Shown piece after piece: positions 1 through 9,974 of a stretch of 64,000 bases of DNA. The position numbers and the translations under genes are program-made. Source of the DNA: Lanius collurio (lineage: Eukaryota > Chordata > Aves > Passeriformes > Laniidae); contig JACBWW010000051.1 of the NCBI GenBank assembly GCA_020086605.1, positions 1,072,097 to 1,136,096 on the forward strand, given 5' to 3'. The notes below the pieces were generated by a model that was not told the origin of the DNA, did not search any database, and worked only from the letters and a program-made list of their open reading frames with translations. How positions within the stretch are numbered: position 1 is the stretch's first letter; each line of letters begins with the position of its first letter.

Positions 1-1481
1 TTGTTTTTAATTAAGTTATTGCTGGGCAGAGAGTCTTCAATTTCAGCCAATTTTGACCAAACTCCAATTACATTTTAATTTAAAATGTGAAAGAAAACAA
101 ACTGCTTCATACAGAATGCTTCTGCCTGGTAATTTGGAAAATGCATATTTTAGTGGTGAAGTTATCTTCATTAGCATATTTTAAATAAGGTTGTATAATA
201 AGACCTCTTCCCATTTAATATGGCATTGCAGGGAAAATTGAAAGAATCCCACTGAATTTTACTAATATGTTTTAAGACTTTTAGCACAAATTAAATAATT
301 TTTCATCACAGAGAAAAAAATGCAGCAAATTTCACAGAAAACCAGAGTTTAAATGGCTTAAGTTAAATACAGGTATAAAAAGAACGAGTTCCTCAGGGCC
401 GTACATTATTGTGAAGGAAATACAGCTGAACAAGTCAAACAGAGTGGGAGATGTCAAGAGGGAAGCTGGAAGCTTTCAAATGACAGGTTACAGCCCAGAA
501 TGAGTGACAGCCCTTACAGCTCTAAAAGGGACTCCAACGTGACTGGAATTGTCAAGGACTTTTGGTACAGGAATGAATCTCTTGGGTGTGATAATTTTTT
601 TTTAGCCTTTCCATATCCTTCTTTCTATAGACTGGAAGTCTCTAGAGTACAAACAGCTCAAAATCCACACAGAAGAATAAAACAGAAAATATGGAACTGA
701 TAGGAAGAGTACATCAGGTATTTGTTTTCTCTGAAATATTAATTCTGGATTTGTTGATCATAAATACAGGCTGAGAAGAGGTGAAAAGCATCCAAGTATG
801 GACCATTTCAGGATGCTTGCATTATTTCATCTCTATTCCCTTTTCTTTAAAATACACACAAAGGTAAAGAGAGGTATAACTTGTTCTGCTGCTGCTATTA
901 CTATTCTCTTCTAGTGGAGGCCTGAACCTCCAGAATTCTATCCTTGCCAATGAATCCTGACAGCTCCAATATAAAAAGCTGCTCCAAGGAATTGAATGTA
1001 TATTTTTCTTTCCCTGTTGAATGACTACAACCTTGTATGGTGATATTTTTATGAGAACTTTCTGAAATCAAGGACTAACCTGGCAAAGCTGCTAGGAAAC
1101 AGTATAAAGCAGGCTTAACCTGTTACCCTGTCCCAATATTTAGTAGTGGTTCAAATATTGAGTAAGCATGGAATAGTGAGAAGGGGACATGGTGGGGATT
1201 TGGACACATCCTCCTCAGAAGAGTGGATGTAAGACTATGTACTAGAGCAGGTGGGTCAGGAACTAACAGGGCCAGCTTGTTCTGCACCAAGCAGATGGCA
1301 GCTGCTTCCCTTAGTCTCTCTCTGTATCTGCAAATCAGTGATTCTTACTCCTGAGGCATCTTGGTACCATCCAAGATTTGCTGTTCCCCATCTTCAAATC
1401 CGTTTATGCTATTGAAGAAGCAAAAGAATTTGAGCTTCAGCAACCTCAGAAGAGCTTTTTGATGTTTCCATGTTTATGCAA
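1..1481. other. AT-rich non-coding sequence
   Basis: No gene recognised. Short open frames (for example 500-700) have no family resemblance that I can see. The sequence is ordinary AT-rich vertebrate intergenic DNA. Confidence 0.6.
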
Positions 1482-1907
1482 TGTACTAGTTTGAAAACAA
1501 ACAAGTGGGAGGTTGCAAGTCAGAATTATAATTTAATAGGAAAATAAAATACATGCAATAGTACAAGAACACTGACAGAGTCAGGATACTACCTGACACC
1601 CTGTTGGTCAGGTTGTGGTAGCAGTCCAGATGAAGTGGTCATCTTGTAGAAAAGGGTCTGGTCTTCACCTGCAGGTTGAGTGGTAGTTCTTATCCTCTGG
1701 GAATCCAGTAGGTAAGGACAACTCATGCTGTTTAAAACCCCAGATTATATCAAGGTGGGAATGCTTAGCTCCTCCCCCCTGGGTGGAGCATCTCACAGTG
1801 GGATGATGTAATTCTGTGAGTCATGCAGTGAGTCCTTGATAACCCATTAAACAGTTAGCCCCCTGGATTTATCAGGGATGAGTCATGGTGGGACATAACG
1901 AACACTG
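1482..1907 (-). mobile_element. Solo ERVL-type LTR (minus strand)
   Basis: Read on the minus strand, this block has the look of an avian ERVL LTR. It contains a region rich in CCACCC motifs, a TATA-like GATATAATC and an ATTAAA-type polyadenylation signal near 1526-1548. It ends in ACTAGTACA at 1482. The 3' (left) end is firm. The 5' end near 1907 is approximate, because several TG starts are possible and I found no convincing TSD. No internal coding sequence adjoins it, so it is called a solo LTR. Family assignment rests on recognition and was not searched. Confidence 0.65.
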
Positions 1908-1989
1908 CCTCACCTGCAGTATTAACAGCTTGTGAAGATAATAGAATACATACTTTTGGTTACATTTTACATTGTAACCTACGGTATTC

Positions 1990-2427
1990 AGTCACTGACA
2001 ATTCCAGCAAATGACCATTGCTATTTCCCTATAACTCTTCCTCATTCTTCCTACCATTCTGTTTTCACTTGGAGACCTCTCTGAGTATGGCCTGCCAGGC
2101 TGCTGCAGTGGGAATAGCAGCTTTAGAGAGGAGCATACACTGACAGCTCTGCATAGCTGCCATGGTCACGGGGGTAGCTCTCATCACTACTGATACATTT
2201 AGCAAGAAAATCATAGACCCTGAAATCTTCCAGCCATCTCCTTCACCACAGGATCAATTTGGTTGGACAGGACCTTCTTGAAGTCATCTAGATCAATCCT
2301 CAAATTATTTTTCTCCATTTCCTGCTTAGTACCCTAGATCATTGGTTTCAGGTCACCTGACTTAAAGGGATGAAGCCACAGCTGCGCTGTTGTAGTGGGT
2401 TCAGTTTGGGCAGAAATACCAGTTAAG
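1990..2427 (-). pseudogene. Possible degenerate ERV leader/gag remnant
   Basis: On the minus strand there is a short open stretch (about 2220-2330) of roughly 35 codons that is rich in charged residues and reads as an amphipathic helix. It includes the string DLDDFKKVLSNQIDPVVKEM and then runs into stops. The neighbouring LTR ends at 2428, and a second CCACTACA-like LTR-end motif lies at about 2391. This is compatible with retroviral 5' leader and gag sequence, but I do not recognise a specific protein. It could also be unrelated host DNA. Confidence 0.25.
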
Positions 2428-2974
2428 TGTAGTGGTTTGGTTTGAAATAGCCATTACTTACTTATTTTCCTTCTGTGAGATAAGAATTAGGAGAAAAGCA
2501 AAGCAGGCACAAAACTTAATATAAAGAAGTTTATTAGCAAACCTAGAAAAAAAGTCAGACTAAACCTCCATAACACTTCTTTTCCCCCTACCCTTCTCCC
2601 TTCTTACACTGACAACATGAAAAACATAAGTGTTTGAGGTTTTCAGTCAGTTTACCACCTCTATAATAATCTGTTTTTCAGTTCACATAGGGAGAGGAGT
2701 CTCTCTTGCTCATGCTATGGAGACATCTCCACAAGAAACAGTCTCTCGTGGCTTCAGTGTCACAGCGAGACACTCACTTGGGTTGGTTCTCTGCTCGCAT
2801 GTGAATGTCCTTTCCCTTGACTTACAGCTTTCCCCACAACTGTTTTCAAGGGGTTCCATTTTGAACTAAAGGGGTACTAGTTTAAGGATGAGCCATTCAG
2901 AAGCAAAGGTTCTCTTCACTTATCTCTGGGAGTATCCTCATGTCTAGGAACAGAGGTCGCCTTCTTCCCTGGGA

Positions 2975-3211
2975 GTGAATCAGTCCATGGCAGATGGTGG
3001 GACTGTGCTTCCACCCCTGGGGCAGTCGGTTCCAGGTGTACTGCACACCCCTCCAGGTGAAGGCAAACTGAGGCCTGCCCTGTGGTGCCAAAGGAATGGA
3101 GAAAAACACATTAGCAATGTCAATAGCGGCATACCACTTCACTGGTTTGGACTCCAGCTCGTACTGGAACTCCAACATATCCAGCACAGCAGTGCCCAAG
3201 CTTCTCATCAA
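2975..3211 (-). pseudogene. ERVL-like reverse transcriptase fragment inside LTR
   Basis: About 75 codons are open on the minus strand and match the palm region of an ERVL-type RT. The fragment includes the AAIDIANVFFSIPL motif (the first catalytic Asp of RT, in the I-D-I context), then FAFTWRGVQYTW and RLPQGWKHSP. The YxDD catalytic box is absent: homology stops just after the P-T-I-C-H-G-L-I stretch, and the sequence passes directly into LTR sequence. Upstream (3212-3300) the frame has stops. The fragment cannot encode a working polymerase. What is odd is that the same fragment sits at the same place in the second copy of this LTR family (10683-10890). Confidence 0.8.
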
Positions 3212-3683
3212 ATCACAGCTACTTCAACATTTGCCTATCCCAGCACAGGTACTTTTGCTCACAATGGCAGTTTGAATGCTCCACCCCCCATGCTTCCATG
3301 AAATTACAACAGGTACTCTGATGTATCAGAGTCCATCACCATAGCTTTACAACACAATTTCAGCTTCTAGGCTTGAAGCATCCCCTCTTTTTCCTCCCTC
3401 AGGATTTCAGCACTTCCTTCTTCACTGACGTTGGTGTCTTTATGATGTTTTCTTCACATGCCTTCACCCTTCCCATTCCTCTGACCTGGGAGAGGATTGA
3501 TGTCTGCAGGCTTTGTCTGTTCTGGAGAAATCTTACAGCACTAAAAGGGTTAATCTCACCCAGGCCCACAGCTAGAATTCACCTCATCGCTCTTGGTCAC
3601 ACGATCTTTGCCGGGCAGTGGCCTCAGATGAATTCTGGCCGCACCGGGTGTGGGGGCTGGCCCGGCCAAGCTGCACCGCCAGA

Positions 3684-3850
3684 CCACCTGCATGGAGCAG
3701 GGGGTGTGGGGGAAACAGGGCCACAGGGCTGAGATCTCAGCCAGACCACACCATGGTCACTCCAGCCAGGCCACCTGCATGGAGCAGGAGGTGTGGGGGA
3801 AACGGCCACACAGCTGAGATCTCAGCCAGGCCACGCCGCAGCTGATCAGG
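3684..3850. repeat. Tandem duplication, 85-87 bp period
   Basis: Two imperfect copies of an 85-87 bp unit: CCACCTGCATGGAGCAG occurs at 3684 and 3771, and GAGATCTCAGCCAG at 3731 and 3816. It lies in the GC-rich part of the LTR and is followed by a run of 13 C at 3882-3894. Overlapping open frames on both strands here are by-products of the repeat. Confidence 0.85.
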
Positions 3851-4101
3851 GCCTGGCTCAGCCCTGCTGGGCTGCGTGGTTCCCCCCCCCCCCCAGTTAC
3901 CTGTCCAAAAGCCAGAAGTCAAAAGGGCTTTTCCCAGGGTTTGCTTGTTCTTAAATGCGGATCACAGAGGCGTATTAAATTTCTTAAGGGGCTTAAAAAG
4001 TTGCCAATATTCAAACTAGCCAGTTGATTGGTTTTGTCGATTCTAGAGGAAGCTGTACGCACCTCTTTGCAAGAGAATCACTTCCGTGGCTGGTGGAGCC
4101 C

Positions 4102-5484
4102 TCTTTTAACCAAAAATCCAAACTATTCCAAAGCACAACAGCTGTTTTCCTCTGGACTTAAATATGAGTCTGAAGCCTCAAAACTGGATGTGAACATGGC
4201 AGTGTATCTTGTATATGCATTCCAGAATAAAATTAAAAAGTGACTAACACTTTTTTTAGTGACACACAGTTATGTCACCCCAATTATGCTGCCTAGTCCA
4301 TGCTTGCACTAAGATTTTTTCCATGTTGGAAAAGTATAAAATCAAGTTTTGTTTGTGTGTAGGCCAAATTTTAACCATGATAACTTGTGTCTTTGTGCCA
4401 TCTTAATAATTATTTGTATCATTGTTATGGTAATGAAAATTCAATTTTGTGTCTATGCTACCGAGGGACACTGAGGCCCCTTTTTGAAGGACTCATAGCC
4501 TTGAAGCTACACCCCAGCTGTAGGGCTCAGAATGGGATTGAAGCAGGAAATGTAGCAACTGTCATGACCCAAACAAACATTTCTTCTATTTTGAAGATGA
4601 TCCTAAGCTGTGCTGCATAAGAGATTTTTCTACAATCTTCCCTATGAAACTGAGCAAAACTGAAGGGGTTCATCACTACCATTGTTTATTTTGTCTTTTT
4701 ACCTAAAAAGCTCTGTTAATTCTTGGGGAATTATTCCAGACTTGGAATTAATGAGATACATTATCACTGCACCTAGCCAGTCAAGATAACTTAAAGACCC
4801 CTAGCTCAGCTTCCTGGAGCAGACAAACTAAGCACAAAACACCACAGGGACCAATTTCTCATGCTTCTTAGCAGCTTCTATTAACCCAAAAAACCCACCA
4901 TGATCCAGCAGCACTCTGGCTTCCAGTGCCCATTTCAAGCTGCTCAGACAGCACTGCTGCAGCAGCTGCAATACAGGCCCAACCTAAGTGTGGTGACTCA
5001 GCCAGCATTTAAAAGGGACTCAAACCCCTTGAAGCCTTCCACACAGACTTTGTTGGGTTTAAATACTCTTAACTGAAAAGACAGTACGTGGTAGAGATTA
5101 ATGTATATACATGAATGTATTGATGAATGACTGGCCATTAGATCATCAACAACAGGTTAATATATGGAATTGATTTATAAAGCTAGAGGGTTTATGATTG
5201 TTAATAAAATTTGTTGAAGATATAACCAGTAAATCTAAAGGACTGGAGACACTTCTTCACTTACTTGGGGCATAGTGCTGATTTAAAAGAGAAAACTAGA
5301 ATGTCATTTTCAATAAGCATAGTAATCAAGGTTAATACTAATATATCTGAGTATGTGTGAGAAAAGGACTGACAATGATAATCATTACCATTGAAGATGA
5401 TTTTGATTAAATGATGATTAAGTAATTTAACATAATTATTTAAAACCTTTCCATTTCCATCTTAGCATGTTTGATTAACATGTC
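4102..5484. other. AT-rich non-coding sequence
   Basis: I see no gene, recognised repeat or long open frame. The sequence lies between two ERVs. Confidence 0.55.
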
Positions 5485-5542
5485 TGTCTTGGGGTCACTT
5501 GAGTATTCTCTATCACAACTCTATGCCCAGAAATTAGTTTTA
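5485..5542 (+). mobile_element. 5' end of LTR (U3 start)
   Basis: Begins TGTCTTGGGGT, as does the 3' LTR at 8027, and aligns with its first ~60 bases at roughly two-thirds identity, including TCTAT and AAATTAGTT blocks. It then breaks off into inverted sequence. Confidence 0.65.
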
Positions 5543-5560
5543 CGCCCACATTGGGTGCCA
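5543..5560 (-). promoter_or_regulatory. Retroviral primer binding site (tRNA-Lys1,2-like), inverted
   Basis: On the minus strand this reads TGGCACCCAATGTGGGCG. The tRNA-Lys1,2 primer binding site is TGGCGCCCAACGTGGGGC, which gives 14 of 18 matches; two of the changes are the kind expected from CpG decay. It lies 7 bases beyond the LTR end at 5568, the normal place for a primer binding site, but the whole unit is opposite in direction to the pol genes that follow. Confidence 0.7.
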
Positions 5561-5567
5561 CTAAATT

Positions 5568-5917
5568 TGTACCGGTTTGGCCAAATTTAGAAATATATTC
5601 TCTGAGAGAAGGCAGATTACAAACCACTCCTCCCCCCACCAGGTTAGGGAAAAAATGAATTTTCCTCAAAGGACAGTGAAGGAGATAAAACTATTTATTT
5701 AACAAACATACAGGAAAAGGATAATAATGCTAAATAATAAAACCTCTCGCTATGGAGAAAAACCTGGGAAAGTATTAAGAGTCCTCTCTTAGGTTCTCTT
5801 CCTCCTCGGAGCTGGAACGGGGTGGGCCTCCCCCTCCTCCAGGGGCCAGAACCTCGGCGGAGAACAGTCCCGATGTGTTCTGGAGTCGAAGCTACAGAGG
5901 GTCTGAAGCCGACTACA
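5568..5917 (-). mobile_element. Inverted 3' half of the ERVL LTR
   Basis: The minus strand matches the plus strand of the 3' LTR from about 8316 to 8629: CACATCGGGACTGTTCTCCG, the TTAAATAAATAG polyadenylation region, and the CTCAGAGAATATATTTC end. At 5917 it abuts the pol remnant directly. Open frames on the minus strand across 5695-6034 arise from this LTR and are not genes. Confidence 0.8.
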
Positions 5918-6640
5918 CTCCAACAGAGAAGGAAATCTTGGCAGCCTAGGAATCCAGGCTGCCTCAGAGGTGATTGGCACTGAAGCACAACTCCTCCTGG
6001 CACCCCGACTACCAGTGCTAGGGTGGATGTTCAAAGCAAAGGTTCCCTCTACCCATCACACCATCAATGCCAAATGGAGCAAGTGGATTGCTGTCATCAC
6101 ACAGCTTGCCCATATCAGAAAACTGAATCGCCCTGGGATTTTGGAAATAATCACAAATTGGCCTGAAGGTGAAAACTTTGGTCTCAGTGATGAAGAAGAA
6201 CAAGTGACATGTGCTGAAGAAGCTCCACTGTACAACCAACTGCCAGCAGAAGACACACGCTATGCTCTATTCACTGACGGTTCTTGTTGCATTGTAGGGA
6301 TGAAACGAAAGTGGAAAGCAGTTGTATGGAGTCCCACACAACAAGTTGCAGAAGCCACTGAAGGAGAAGGGGGAGCAAGACAACTTGCTGAACTCAAAGC
6401 CGTTCAACTAGCCCTGGACATTGCTGAAAGAGAGAAGTGGTCAAAGTTATACCTCTACACTGATTCATGGATGGTAGCCAATGCTCTATGGGGCTGTCTG
6501 GAAAAGTGGGAAAAGGCTAATTGGTAGCACAGGGTAAAACCAATCTGAGCTGCTGAAGAGTGGAAAGACATCCCTGCCAAGTAAGAAAGCTAGCTGTGAA
6601 AGTCCACCATGTAGATGCTCACATCCCCAAGAGTAGGGCT
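5918..6640 (+). pseudogene. ERVL RT connection and RNase H remnant
   Basis: Starts with a YTPTEKEIL-type motif at 5918, the end of RT. After a frameshift near 5955 it continues as a 185-codon open frame (5970-6527). RNase H removes RNA from RNA-DNA hybrids during reverse transcription. The four acidic catalytic positions can be traced: D in YALFTDGSC (about 6278), E in LAELKAVQLALD (about 6395), D in LYTDSWMVAN (about 6460) and D in HHVDAHIPKS (about 6616). The last is in a different frame because of a TAG at 6525-6527 and an indel, so no intact enzyme can be made. It is continuous with the integrase remnant downstream. Confidence 0.85.
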
Positions 6641-6868
6641 AATGAGAAACAACAAGGAGGTAGATCAGGCTGCAAAGATAGAGGTGTCACAGATAGACTT
6701 GGATTGGAAATACAAGGGAGAGCAGTTCCTAGCTCGATGGGCCCATGATGCCTCAGGCCATGAGGGCAGAGATGCCACCTATAAGTGGGCACAGACCGAG
6801 GGGTGGATCTCACCATGGACAGTATCTCCCAGGTGATCCATGATTGTGAGACATGTGCTGCCATCAAG
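6641..6868 (+). pseudogene. ERVL integrase N-terminal zinc-binding remnant
   Basis: After NNKEVDQAAKIEVSQIDLDW the frame reads ARWAHDASGHEGRDATYKWA, which supplies the two His of the HHCC zinc-binding domain. A frameshift near 6800 leads to IHDCETCAAIK, which supplies the two Cys. The reading then stops at ATCAAG (6863-6868), the target site of a nested LTR, and resumes after it at 7166. The N-terminal domain helps integrase multimerise on viral DNA ends. It is not functional here. Confidence 0.8.
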
Positions 6869-7165
6869 TGTTGAAACGGGGAAATATTTGCAGCACGTAT
6901 TTGACAGTGGTGATCGCTGGAAAGAAATATGAAGCGATATTTGATGGATGTTTAGAGATCTTTATTTCCCCCCAGCCACATGGCTGGAGATCCTAGGCAG
7001 ACTCTCACACTCACCAGACTCTGAGCCCTTCCCAGGCCCCGGGCACACAAACCAAGGAACAGGTATATGGAAAATGTGACATGTGAGCAGGGGGCAGAGG
7101 CAAACCCCTACATCCATTTTAGGGTCCCTCCCCCTAGGACTTCCTGGCAAGGAGGCGTCCCAACA
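6869..7165 (-). mobile_element. Solo class II (ERVK-like) LTR nested in integrase
   Basis: 297 bp, TGTTG...CAACA, with a perfect 6 bp TSD ATCAAG at 6863-6868 and 7166-7171. On the minus strand it has an AATAAA signal next to CTCCAGCCATGTGGCTGG and an ATATCGCTTCAT block. It belongs to the same family as the LTR at 19589-19879, which shares the GAGGGACCCT, CATACCTGTTCCT, AATAAA and ATATCGCTTCAT blocks in the same order. A 6 bp TSD is typical of class II elements. It is younger than the ERVL it interrupts. Confidence 0.92.
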
Positions 7166-7873
7166 ATCAAGCAGGCAAGGAGAGTGACGCGCCTGTGATA
7201 TGGTGGGCAGTGGTCCAAATACAAGTATGGGGAGGCCTGGCAGATTGATTACATCACACTTGCCACAAGGCAAGCACTATGTGCTCACCATGGTAGAAGC
7301 CACCACTGGGTGGCTGGAGACCTACCCTGTGCCTCATGCCACAGCCCGGAACACCATCTTAGGTCTGGAAAAGCAAGTCCTTTGGAGGCGTGGTACCCCT
7401 GAGAGAATTGAATCTGACAATGGGACTCACGTCAAGAACAGCCTTATCAACACCTGGGCTAGAGAACATGGCATTGAGTGGGTGTACCATATCCCTTACC
7501 ATGCACCAGCTGCAGGCAAAGTGGAATGGTGCAATGAATTGTTGAAACCACCTTGAAGGGACTAGGTGGGGGAACTTTTAAGAATTGGGAACAGCATCTA
7601 GCAAAGGCCACCTGGTTAGTTAACACCCGAGGTTCCACCAATAGAGCTGGTCCAGCCCAGTCTGAATCCTTGCATAGAGTAGACAGAGATAAGGTCCCAG
7701 TAGTGCATGTCAGAGGTCTGTTAGGAAAGCCTGTTTGGATTAATTCTGCCTTGAGTACAGACAAGCCCATCCGTGGGGTTGTCTTTGCTCAGGGACCTGG
7801 TTGTACATGGTGGGTAATGCAAAAAGATGGAACAACACGTTATGTACCACAGGGAGATCTGATTGTTGGGTGA
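7166..7873 (+). pseudogene. ERVL integrase catalytic core and C-terminal remnant
   Basis: Integrase joins viral DNA to the genome through a D,D-35-E triad. The first Asp lies in AWQIDYITL (about 7237) and is separated by a frameshift from the open frame that carries the rest. The second is in RIESDNGTH (about 7420) and the Glu in GKVEWCN (about 7528); exactly 35 residues lie between them. A further frame change near 7553 leads into the C-terminal part (7553-7873), which contains a WWVMQKDG segment and ends GDLIVG. All catalytic residues survive, but across at least three frames. Only about 150 bp separates the stop from the polypurine tract, so there is no env. Confidence 0.88.
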
Positions 7874-8010
7874 AAACCATCTGTAATGTGAAATGCCTGT
7901 ATACCACAGCCTGCTGAGTGTCACTGTCACTGTTTGTATATAGCTATAAATATACATAGGTGTGTGTTTACAGTTAGAATATATTAGTTTGGGCATTGAG
8001 CCAATGATAT

Positions 8011-8026
8011 GAAATAAGGGGTGGAA
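8011..8026 (+). promoter_or_regulatory. Polypurine tract of the ERVL
   Basis: GAAATAAGGGGTGGAA lies immediately before the TG of the 3' LTR, the standard position for plus-strand DNA priming in retroviruses. Confidence 0.85.
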
Positions 8027-8629
8027 TGTCTTGGGGTGATCTGACTACTCCCTGTCGCTGCTCTATCAGCGATAAATTAGTTGTATGCCTTTCTATGCTT
8101 TTAAATTGAGCCTGAGCAGAGAGAGAATCAAAAAAAACAAGGACACACACAGAGGTAAGACAGACTCTCTCTGGGCATTGCTTCTGCTGCTGCAGTGGGG
8201 TAGAGGTGCGCTGCTTGCTTGTTCAGCCAGCTTTTGGGGGTTTTCATCCTCTGGAGAGTTAAACTTTGTTTTTTCCTGGAATTTCAGATTTTTTCCCTTT
8301 TTCTGCTGGACAACTGCTTTACACATCGGGACTGTTCTCCGCCGAGGTTCTGGCCCCTGGAGGAGGAGGGGACCCACCCCGTTCCATCTCTGAAGAGGAA
8401 GAGAACCTAAGAGAGGACTCTTAACACTTTGCCAGGTTTTTCTTCTCAGTGAGAGGTCTTATTATTAGCATTATTATCCTTTTCCTGTATGTTTGTTAAA
8501 TAAATAGTTTTATCTCCTTCACTGTCCTTTGAGGAAAATTCATTTTTTCCCTAACCTGGTGGGGGGAGGGTGGTTCATAATCTGCCTTCTCTCAGAGAAT
8601 ATATTTCTAAATTTGGCCAAATGGGTACA
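8027..8629 (+). mobile_element. 3' LTR of the ERVL
   Basis: 603 bp from TGTCTTGGGG to GGGTACA. An AATAAA polyadenylation signal lies at 8499-8504. Its 3' half is repeated in inverted orientation at 5568-5917 and its first 60 bases at 5485. The LTR end is assigned by comparison with the position of the primer binding site in the inverted copy. Confidence 0.85.
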
Positions 8630-8845
8630 AAGCCACATAAAATAACTAGGTCCTGTATTAAATAAAGCATTATTTCAATATTACAACCAAAGCTTGTCTC
8701 CAGAACAAAGAGTAAGGAGAAGTTTATTCCATGACTTTCTGTTCTAGTGTGTTAGTTATAGGTGATAAATTTTTTGAAGTAACTTTGAACTAGGGAGGAG
8801 TGGCTATATATTGTTTCTTTCCTTCTCACACTGCTCAGTTGATAT

Positions 8846-9150
8846 TCACACAATCTCAGATTATGCTGAGTTAGAAGGGATCCACAGAGATCATTGAGTT
8901 CAAGTCCTGGCGCTGCACAGCACCATCCCCAAGAGTCACACCAAGACTCTTGTGCCCGAGAGCCTTGTCCAAACACTTCCTCAGCACTGTCAGGTTAGTG
9001 CTGTGACCACTTCCCTGGGGAGCCTGTTCAGTGCCCAACCACCCTCTGGGGGAAGAACCTTTTCCTGATATACAACCTAAACCTCCCGTGACACAACTTC
9101 AGGCCATTCCCTCAGGTCCTGTCGTTGGGCAGGGAGCAGAGAAAACATCA
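8846..9150 (-). mobile_element. CR1 LINE 3' fragment
   Basis: The minus-strand CR1 3' end is recognised from GAAGGGATCCACAGAGATCAT, ACTTCCCTGGGGAGCCTGTTC, AACCACCCTCTGGGGGAAGA and CAGGCCATTCCCTCAGGTCCT. These are the typical reverse complement of the CR1 tail. It is 5'-truncated and has no open reading frame. Confidence 0.88.
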
Positions 9151-9488
9151 TCTGTATGGTCCAGTAGCAAACTGCCGCCTCTCTGCAGCAAAGGAAAACA
9201 TGGCAAGGCATTTTAATTGCTTTCCTACATTTAGACATCTAAATTTAGTTGTATGCAATCTGCTGCTGAAAGATACCATACGGGATTCATGTGCTCTATG
9301 CTCTAGTTGTCATGATTCATCTGAACTATTTTAGATCTCCATGTCAGGATGGGATGAATCCAGGCCTACAAACACTGGTTTTCTTTTGTACTTTAGCACT
9401 AAAAAGGAGCCCTTATTTTGACAAATAAGAGTATTTCATCTTGCAACTTAAAATTATAATAATGAATGCTTAATAACCTAGTGTGCGT

Positions 9489-9521
<33 letters not shown>

Positions 9522-9974
9522 TATACATATATTAGAAACTTCTGAAGACATAATGACTGCCAACCTCCAGTCACTTGTAGATACTTGTCATTGACAGGAC
9601 AGATAGAAAGAAATCTCTTTGATATTTTTGGTCTAAATGTTTCAAAATTGAAAAAAGAAAAAAAACCCTTTTCTTCTTTGTTTTTTTTTTTTTTTTTTTC
9701 AGGTGAGAAATTCATCAAAATCTGTTCTATAGAGCAAAATTTTTTCCCCTAAATGAATAGCGTTCTGTCTCTTCACTGTCCCTGCCTCTCAGTCATCAAA
9801 AATTTCCTGACCAGTTTTGAGGGCCTAGGAAAGACAGTAGCAGAGTCTATTATTGTTTAAATTAGTACCTTAGAATATTGAAAGCCCCACTTTGAACAAA
9901 AGACTAAAATTCCCATTGTAAAAAAGTATTTATCAACCATATGGAAGGGGAAGCTGAAATCTTACTAGCATGTC
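9151..9974. other. Non-coding DNA with microsatellite and poly-T
   Basis: Contains a CATA/TA microsatellite at about 9489-9534 and a T run at about 9681-9701. Open frames across them are low-complexity artefacts. I see nothing else. Confidence 0.7.

Larger units (their letters stand above)
2428..4101 (-). mobile_element. 1.67 kb LTR carrying an internal RT fragment (copy A)
   Basis: Minus-strand element homologous along its length to the element at 9975-11487. Its 3' end (plus-strand left) reads CCACTACA at 2428, and its 5' end near 4101 is degraded. Shared blocks in order are: the 5' end with CACGGAAG and CCAATCAA motifs (about 4020-4088); a GC-rich part with tandem repeats (3620-3900); a GAGATTAACCC block; an RT-derived segment (2975-3211); and a 3' part containing TAATAAACTTCTT with an AATAAA signal. 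Because the two halves are not homologous to each other, it looks like one LTR with an insert and not two LTRs. I found no clear TSD for this copy. Confidence 0.75.
5485..8629 (+). mobile_element. Rearranged ERVL-type provirus
   Basis: Composite element. In order it holds: the first ~58 bp of the LTR (plus); an inverted piece with primer binding site and LTR 3' half (minus); RNase H and integrase remnants (plus); a polypurine tract; and a 603 bp 3' LTR (plus). Gag, protease and most of RT are missing, and there is no env, which is usual for ERVL. The flanks (ATGTC on the left, AAGCC on the right) do not match, so the provirus has been rearranged at one side. The integrase is further interrupted by a 297 bp solo LTR of another class. 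Confidence 0.8.

Noticed and set aside
5695..6034. Minus-strand ORFs of 81-102 codons
   Set aside because: They run through the inverted LTR and into antisense pol, with no family resemblance.
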